A stretch of DNA of 64,000 nucleotides from [Mycobacterium] stephanolepidis (GTDB taxonomy: Bacteria; Actinomycetota; Actinomycetes; Mycobacteriales; Mycobacteriaceae), in contig NZ_AP018165.1 in assembly GCF_002356335.1 (NCBI RefSeq), positions 4,836,001-4,900,000 of the forward strand, in the 5' to 3' direction. Position numbers and translations under genes: made by a program. Each line of letters opens with the position of its first letter. Positions within the stretch are counted from its first letter, which is position 1. Below are positions 59,323 to 64,000 of the stretch, in pieces. A model generated the notes under the pieces. It did no database searches. It was not told where the DNA came from and saw nothing but the letters and a program-made list of their open reading frames with translations.

Positions 59323-60047
59323 GTGATGGCGAAACCCATTCCGCGCATGACGGTGTCCAGGTGATCTTCGTATAGCGCATCGCTGTCCATCACGAGATCC
59401 CGAAGACTCCCGAAGATCTCACCGGCGAGGTACCCGGTGATCGACGTCCACGCCGAGATGCCGATCCCGATGATCGCCGTGTCAATCGGGGTGTCCGAAC
59501 TCGCTCCCAGCAGCGCGGCAAGAAGTGGCCCCGGAGCCAATGAGCGGAAGGAGGTGCGTTGCGGTAGCGCGTCACCGGCCGCGACGGCGTTGAGGTACGC
59601 ACCCATAAAGGACACCATGACTCGCACAGCGGCAGGACCGGTCTCGGACGGTTGCGCACGATATCCCGGTATGGGCGTACCGCTGAGCAATGCGAAATCT
59701 CCCGGATTCGCCAATGCCCAGCGACGAGCGGCGACGAACGCGGCGCGTACCCGCTCCGTCGCACTGTCCTGGTCCGCAGCTTCTTGCCCCTCGTTCATTG
59801 CTTCGGCAAGGGCGACATTGGCGTCAACGCACAACGCGGTAATCAGCGCTGCCTGCGTATCGAAGTAGCGGAACAATGCCGCGGGTGCCATGCCCATCTC
59901 TCGGGAAATCGCCCGTAAAGACAGGGCACCGGTGCCGCCGTCGGCGAGCTGCTTTCTGGCGTGAGACTTGATCTCATCCGTTGTCTGCGCGCGTTGTCTG
60001 GCCCGCCTCGTGGCGGGGACATCCGCAGCATTCGTCGGGGTGGGCAC
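59319..60047 (-). CDS. TetR/AcrR-family transcriptional regulator
   Basis: A 242-residue TetR protein with the HTH (LSLRAISREMGMAPAALFRYFDTQAALITAL) at about 43-73 and a long C-terminal TetR_C-type domain. Convergent with the DoxX gene (4-bp overlap). On the same strand as the mycothiol-isomerase-like and MerB-like genes (start 27 bp before the former's stop), it could be their distal cotranscribed regulator. Confidence 0.9.
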   Translation of the reverse strand: MPTPTNAADVPATRRARQRAQTTDEIKSHARKQLADGGTGALSLRAISREMGMAPAALFRYFDTQAALITALCVDANVALAEAMNEGQEAADQDSATERVRAAFVAARRWALANPGDFALLSGTPIPGYRAQPSETGPAAVRVMVSFMGAYLNAVAAGDALPQRTSFRSLAPGPLLAALLGASSDTPIDTAIIGIGISAWTSITGYLAGEIFGSLRDLVMDSDALYEDHLDTVMRGMGFAIT

Positions 60048-60074
60048 GTGGCCAGTCTATGAATGCCCGCGTGC

Positions 60075-60698
60075 TCAGCTGTTGCCGAGTCTGGGGCGAA
60101 GTACATCCACACCCGGCCCGGTGAGCTCGGACAGCGCGCTGGGTCGGGCACCGACTGCCATCACGATTGCCTCTCCTGGGCCTCGAATCTCCGGCCCGTC
60201 ACCGTAGGCCCAGTCCACATCGGTTGCCGTCCAACGCAAACCCTTGAGTCTGCGTTTCGAGTGAATGAACGGGTCGGGGTTCTCCAACACGGTTCGCAGA
60301 GTGCCGGCGGGCACCTTCCGGAGCCGATTCAGCGGGCGCCGGATGTCCTGGTGATGAATGAGCAGGTCAGCGAGAACCAGCTTCGGCTGAAGCTTCGCCG
60401 AATAGCTTCTGTCGATGGTGGATTCGAAGGCCGCAAGGAGCGTGTCCGTCGACCATCCTTCTGCTCGGTCGATATAGAGCTGGTTCAACTTATCGGCCGA
60501 TCCGCCCACCCGAACGACCTCGTAGACGTACCTGGGTAACGAAGTTCCGTCATACAGCACGTGGGCCACCACATCACGCACCCTCCACCCAGCGCACAGT
60601 GACGGCGCATCCCATTCCTGCGGAGTGAGCGTGCGCAGCAGCGCGGCGAGGTCGCGCTTCTCCTGTTGAACCATCGCGTACACATCGGCTCGAGACAT
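60075..60698 (-). CDS. Mycothiol-dependent maleylpyruvate isomerase-like (DinB fold)
   Basis: A 207-residue DinB-like four-helix protein of the TIGR03083 group. MSRADVYAMVQQEKRDLAALLRTLTPQEWDAPSLCAGWRVRDVVAHV contains the conserved first metal His (VAHV) and the W-x-x-x-S-L-C segment, and LLIHHQDIRRP supplies the C-terminal metal His pair. Family members are metal-dependent and use mycothiol. ATG at 60698 follows GGGAG; the frame to 61058 overlaps the MerB-like gene and is a shadow. Confidence 0.83.
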   Translation of the reverse strand: MSRADVYAMVQQEKRDLAALLRTLTPQEWDAPSLCAGWRVRDVVAHVLYDGTSLPRYVYEVVRVGGSADKLNQLYIDRAEGWSTDTLLAAFESTIDRSYSAKLQPKLVLADLLIHHQDIRRPLNRLRKVPAGTLRTVLENPDPFIHSKRRLKGLRWTATDVDWAYGDGPEIRGPGEAIVMAVGARPSALSELTGPGVDVLRPRLGNS

Positions 60699-60733
60699 CT
60701 TCAGCTCCCTTGGCTCGGTGTTCCTCGGCGTAT

Positions 60734-61579
60734 TCAGTGGAATCGCAGCCGGATGAAGCTGCCCAGACCGTTCTTTCGCCAGCTGGACAGCATCTTCGGT
60801 GTCGGCAGCCAAAATGAATCGGGCACGCGGAACCCGAGCCGCGTGGTGCGGGTGAGGCCCATCTGCCGCATCTGTCGTGCCATCGTCAGCAGCGGCAGGT
60901 TGGGTTGGTAGGAGTAGTCGTGCCGCCCCTGCGCGATCGAACCGGAAATCAGGCGCGCCATCTCGACGGGCGACCGAGTGATTCCGGCGATCTCGGGATG
61001 TTCTGTCCTCCACTGATTCACGGCGTCTTCCGATGCGAAGAAACTGTTGAAATCGCACCAGCCGACGACCCGATGAGGCATCTCACGAACCGGATACCCG
61101 AGGTGTACCCGCAGCGTCTGGGGTGAGTAGTCCACCAGCAGGCCATCCCGCCCGACGAGGCGTACCGGCTGCTTGGTGTGCCGGCACACCGAGTCCACGA
61201 TCACCTCCGCGCCGGGGAACTGTCCTGATATCGCGCATGCCTCGACAGCACATTCGGCGAACCACTTCTGCTGGCCTTCAACGGTAACCGCGTAGTGGTT
61301 CTTGAAGGTCGCGAACGGGCGCGCGTAGACCAGCTCGCCCAGTGGCGGCTGCGGCGCAGTGAGCACTTCACCCTGGAACATCTCGCTGTCCGCATGCTCC
61401 CGGTCCTGGCGGGCCACACAGATCGCGCCCTCCAGGTCACGCAGGAGCAGAGCGAGCTCCCCGTCCGACAGCGAGAACTCGCTGCGTAGTTGCGCAACCG
61501 TCGGCACGGTTCCGTCGGTCAGCACCTTCGTCATGATGCGCCCTCGGAGCGCTCGCGCCTCATCACTCAGTATCGCCAT
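60734..61579 (-). CDS. Alkylmercury lyase (MerB)-like protein
   Basis: A 281-residue protein with the MerB architecture: an N-terminal winged-helix region (about 15-65), then a core with Cys110 in FAECAVEACAI (MerB Cys96), Cys132 (VDSVCRHTKQPVRL) and Cys175 in GWCDFNSFFASEDAVNQW (MerB Cys159 by the FFAS anchor). The catalytic Asp99 of MerB corresponds to Glu113 here. C-Hg bond cleavage is therefore uncertain. It is longer than classical MerB (about 212 residues) by a C-terminal extension. No merA or merR was seen nearby, so it may have another substrate. Confidence 0.72.
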   Translation of the reverse strand: MAILSDEARALRGRIMTKVLTDGTVPTVAQLRSEFSLSDGELALLLRDLEGAICVARQDREHADSEMFQGEVLTAPQPPLGELVYARPFATFKNHYAVTVEGQQKWFAECAVEACAISGQFPGAEVIVDSVCRHTKQPVRLVGRDGLLVDYSPQTLRVHLGYPVREMPHRVVGWCDFNSFFASEDAVNQWRTEHPEIAGITRSPVEMARLISGSIAQGRHDYSYQPNLPLLTMARQMRQMGLTRTTRLGFRVPDSFWLPTPKMLSSWRKNGLGSFIRLRFH

Positions 61580-61593
61580 CGACGCCTCCAGTT

Positions 61594-61622
61594 AGTGATC
61601 ACTGCTCACTTTTCGATCACTG
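61594..61622. promoter_or_regulatory. Repeated GATCACTG operator candidate
   Basis: A perfect palindrome AGTGATCACT (61594-61603) plus two copies of GATCACTG spaced 18 bp apart (61597-61604, 61615-61622), immediately upstream of the MerB-like start at 61579. A likely binding site for a dimeric repressor, possibly a TetR. Confidence 0.5.
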
Positions 61623-61688
61623 TACACACACCGTCGGGCGGCATCAATGCGTACCGCCCGAGTCCAGGCTGCACGCGCAGAGCCGTTA

Positions 61689-61708
61689 ATATGACCGTGT
61701 GGTCATAT
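61689..61708. promoter_or_regulatory. Perfect 20-bp inverted repeat upstream of SDR gene
   Basis: Arms ATATGACC and GGTCATAT flank GTGT, 37 bp before the SDR start. It has the size and symmetry of a TetR or GntR operator and is unlike the GATCACTG element of the divergent gene. Confidence 0.6.
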
Positions 61709-61745
61709 CAGTAGGAAGTGGCCACCCGATGTAAAGGGGATTCCC

Positions 61746-62579
61746 GTGTCCGTACGCCGTACTGTCCAAAACCTTGCTCAGCGCCGCACCCTGCTGCCCG
61801 CACCACTCGATTCCCTACTGGCAGGACCGGGACGTGACGTCAGCCAACTGACAGTGGTGGTTACGGGTGCGTCTGCCGGAATCGGCCGACAGGCCGTCAT
61901 CCAACTACGCGCCCGGGGAGCCCGCGTGATCGGTGTGGCCCGGCGCGCGGATGAGCTGAAGGCTCTCGCGGATGAGACCGGTTGCGAGTGGCGCACCTGC
62001 GATCTGAACGACGAGGCCGAGATCGCCCGGCTGCTGGAGGACCTCACCGATCAGCACGTGGATGTGTTGGTGAACAACGCCGGCCGTTCGATCCGCCGTC
62101 GCATCATCGACGCGACCGACCGGCTGCACGACTACCAGCGGACCATGGCGCTGAACTACTTTGCGCCCGTGCAGCTGACCCTGGGTCTATTGCCCGGAAT
62201 GATCGAGCGTGGACGCGGCCAAATCGTCAATGTCTGCACATGGGCCCTCCACGCCAACACTTTTCCGCGCTTCTCCGCCTACGCGGCGTCCAAGAGCGCA
62301 CTGGCGATCTTCGGCCGCACCCTCAACGCCGAACAGCCACACCCCGGTGTGCGCGCGACCAATGTGTACTTCCCGCTGGTGCGCACCGAAATGATCGCGC
62401 CCACAGCGGAATACGAGGCGGCCGTAGCGCTATCCGCACAGGAAGCCGGCCGCTGGATCACGCGCGCAGTGACTCACCAGCCGGTGGAGGTCAACGCCGC
62501 CGTGCTGCGCGCATTGCTACCGGCGATCGATTTGTTCTCCCCGACAGCAGCGGACACCACCATCGCGTCGATCACGTAG
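61746..62579 (+). CDS. Short-chain dehydrogenase/reductase
   Basis: A 277-residue classical SDR with an N-terminal extension of about 35 residues before the VVVTGASAGIG cofactor motif (about 37-47). NNAGRS is the conserved Asn segment, and YAASKSALAIFGRT has the catalytic Tyr-x3-Lys. It is probably a lipid or ketone reductase. GTG at 61746 is the start. A perfect inverted repeat sits in its promoter. It is convergent with the MFS gene. Confidence 0.87.
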   Translation: MSVRRTVQNLAQRRTLLPAPLDSLLAGPGRDVSQLTVVVTGASAGIGRQAVIQLRARGARVIGVARRADELKALADETGCEWRTCDLNDEAEIARLLEDLTDQHVDVLVNNAGRSIRRRIIDATDRLHDYQRTMALNYFAPVQLTLGLLPGMIERGRGQIVNVCTWALHANTFPRFSAYAASKSALAIFGRTLNAEQPHPGVRATNVYFPLVRTEMIAPTAEYEAAVALSAQEAGRWITRAVTHQPVEVNAAVLRALLPAIDLFSPTAADTTIASIT

Positions 62580-62585
62580 GTCCGC

Positions 62586-63845
62586 CTACCGTACGGATTT
62601 GATCGGAAGCACTGCCAGCGCACCGAGGACCGACAGCACCATGGACGCCAGATACAGGATGCTGAAGTCCCCTTGGGTGTGATGTAGCCCGAATAGCGCT
62701 GTTGCCAACAGGGGCACAAGCAACTGCGGCAACAGGTACGCCATGGCCACCACGCCAAGGTCCTTCCCCGACGACTCCGTCTCGGGGAGCACCTCCGTCA
62801 TCAGCGCCAAATCCACTGCGGCGTAGGCGCCCTGCCCTGCTCCGATCACAGCCGCGCCGAGCAGCAGGGAATGAAAGTCTTTGAACAACAGCAAGATCAC
62901 CAAGCCGACCGCGGTGATCAGGCATGAGGTCCAGACGATGCCCTTGCGCCGCCCGGTGCGATCTGACCACCACGCCGATATCGCTGCGGTGATCGTATTG
63001 GTGATCAGGAAGGCACCGATGATGCTGCCGTACCTGGCGGCTGCCTCATGCTCCGACAACCCCAGGGTGCCCGCCACGATGTACAGCATGTAGACCGTCA
63101 CCAGCAGCACCGACATCGTGACGAAAAGGCGGCAGATCCATGCCCACGCGAAATCCTGGTGTTTCCTCGGATTTATCCAATAGCTGGAGAGGATGGCTTG
63201 CCAGCTTCGAGGGGCCCGCTGCGTACGGACGATGTCACGCAGAACGAGTACGGCGGCGCCGTTGAACATCAGCGCCAGTACCGCCGGGAGGCCGAACCAC
63301 CACCGTGGGTCGTTCGGTAGGACGTTGATAAACACACTCCCGACCACGGGTGCAAGGCTGGTCGAGATGCCGAACACCGCCGCCACACGTGCCCGGATTG
63401 CGACCGATATCTGATCTGCCAACAGCGCGTTGAAGACCACGAGAGTCGCGGCGAAGCCGATCTGGGTGATGCACCAACCCGCGACCACTCCACCGACCGT
63501 CGGTGCCGTGGCCAGTGTCGTCAGACCCACCGCACCGACAAGCGTGCCACCCACGAGGAACGGCCTACGAATACCGAACCTCGAGATCGAGGTGTCACTG
63601 AGATGACCCAACGGAGGCGTCACCACGATGATCGCAATGCCCCCGAGAGCCATCGTCAGCGACAGCACCTGCGTCTTGTGCACCGGGTCCAGCTCGGCCA
63701 GCCGCAGCGGGATGCTCACCGCCCCGGCGGCAAGCAGCGCGATTGCAGAGGCGAAGTAGGCCAGCAGAAAGACCGGCAGGAAAGCGCGCGGCTGCACAAC
63801 CCGAACATCCGCCTCAAGGCGTGTAGCAGGCGTTTCCGTAGACAT
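62586..63845 (-). CDS. Major facilitator superfamily transporter
   Basis: A 419-residue MFS protein with 12 predicted helices in two halves joined by a loop near 200. The loop after helix 2 has the MFS A-motif form GHLSDTSISRFGIRRP, and the second half has SAWWSDRTGRRKG. It is like drug or metabolite exporters with proton motive force. ATG at 63845 follows GAGAGGA; the frame to 63992 is a shadow. It is divergent from the amidohydrolase at 63966. Confidence 0.9.
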   Translation of the reverse strand: MSTETPATRLEADVRVVQPRAFLPVFLLAYFASAIALLAAGAVSIPLRLAELDPVHKTQVLSLTMALGGIAIIVVTPPLGHLSDTSISRFGIRRPFLVGGTLVGAVGLTTLATAPTVGGVVAGWCITQIGFAATLVVFNALLADQISVAIRARVAAVFGISTSLAPVVGSVFINVLPNDPRWWFGLPAVLALMFNGAAVLVLRDIVRTQRAPRSWQAILSSYWINPRKHQDFAWAWICRLFVTMSVLLVTVYMLYIVAGTLGLSEHEAAARYGSIIGAFLITNTITAAISAWWSDRTGRRKGIVWTSCLITAVGLVILLLFKDFHSLLLGAAVIGAGQGAYAAVDLALMTEVLPETESSGKDLGVVAMAYLLPQLLVPLLATALFGLHHTQGDFSILYLASMVLSVLGALAVLPIKSVR

Positions 63846-63965
63846 ACGGTCCTCTCGATGTTCTTCGAACAACCACTGTAGGTGCTCACGCGCTAGGGCC
63901 GCTGGGCACGAGATCGGGGCACAATCATTGCTGCACCCTGAAACCGACAGCTGAGGCGGACACTC

Positions 63966-64000
63966 ATGGCACGCATCGACACCCACCACCACTGCATCCC
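63966..64000 (+). CDS. Amidohydrolase-family protein, N-terminal fragment
   Basis: Only 11 codons are in the window: MARIDTHHHCI, with the D-x-H-x-H-type first metal motif typical of amidohydrolase 2 (aminocarboxymuconate-semialdehyde decarboxylase-like) proteins. TGAGGCGG lies before the ATG. It continues past the window edge. Confidence 0.55.
   Translation, partial: MARIDTHHHCI

Overview
The window looks like chromosomal DNA of a rapidly growing mycobacterium, most likely of the Mycobacteroides (M. abscessus/chelonae) group. The basis is high GC, many GTG starts, two MmpS-MmpL pairs, a PPE protein, a DUF222/HNH (13E12-type) gene, a WhiB protein, mycothiol-type enzymes, a fused HadA-HadB dehydratase and an Rv2525c-like Tat substrate. 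The genus is inferred from gene content only. I saw no tRNA, rRNA, CRISPR array, insertion sequence or prophage.

Layout. 1-5.1 kb: start of an M20 amidohydrolase, a DAO-type oxidoreductase, a GH16 hydrolase and PEP carboxylase. 5.1-10.8 kb: a candidate sulfur-stress locus with an SQR-like flavoprotein, a DsbA-like protein, MmpS-MmpL and a CstR-like repressor, tied together by three copies of ATACC-N6-GGTAT. 10.8-13.7 kb: FDOR protein, divergent TetR/SDR pair, patatin. 13.8-22 kb: a PoxB-like TPP enzyme, a decayed LuxR-type ATPase regulator, then two translationally coupled enzymes that each begin with a Rieske domain, one fused to an FMN/[3Fe-4S] glutamate-synthase domain and the other to a TPP enzyme. 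22-29 kb: an SOS-type DUF222/HNH gene and assorted metabolic and regulatory genes. 29-32 kb: a degenerate ABC ATPase with a YhgE/Pip membrane protein, then WhiB. 32-39 kb: two TetR-flanked lipid/hydrolase-like operons. 39-44.3 kb: PepSY protein, MmpS and an MmpL broken by a frameshift. 44.4-50.5 kb: class III cyclase, SRPBCC protein, Pro/Ala-rich secreted protein, L,D-transpeptidase, crotonase, GH6 protein. 50.7-56.5 kb: fused HadAB, a nitrile hydratase/thiocyanate hydrolase operon, ABC-F protein, Rv2525c-like protein. 56.5-64 kb: PPE gene behind an iron-box-like palindrome, DUF6131/DoxX genes behind a SigF-type promoter, TetR, mycothiol-isomerase-like protein, MerB-like protein, SDR, MFS transporter and the start of an amidohydrolase.

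The strongest systems-level signals are the CstR-like/SQR/DsbA/MmpS-MmpL regulon and the tandem Rieske-fused enzymes, whose presumed regulator is a pseudogene although a 19-bp candidate operator persists at both target promoters. Five coding lesions (one nonsense codon, three single-base shifts, one shift of about 10 nt) affect three genes. They are either true decay or assembly errors and should be checked against reads.
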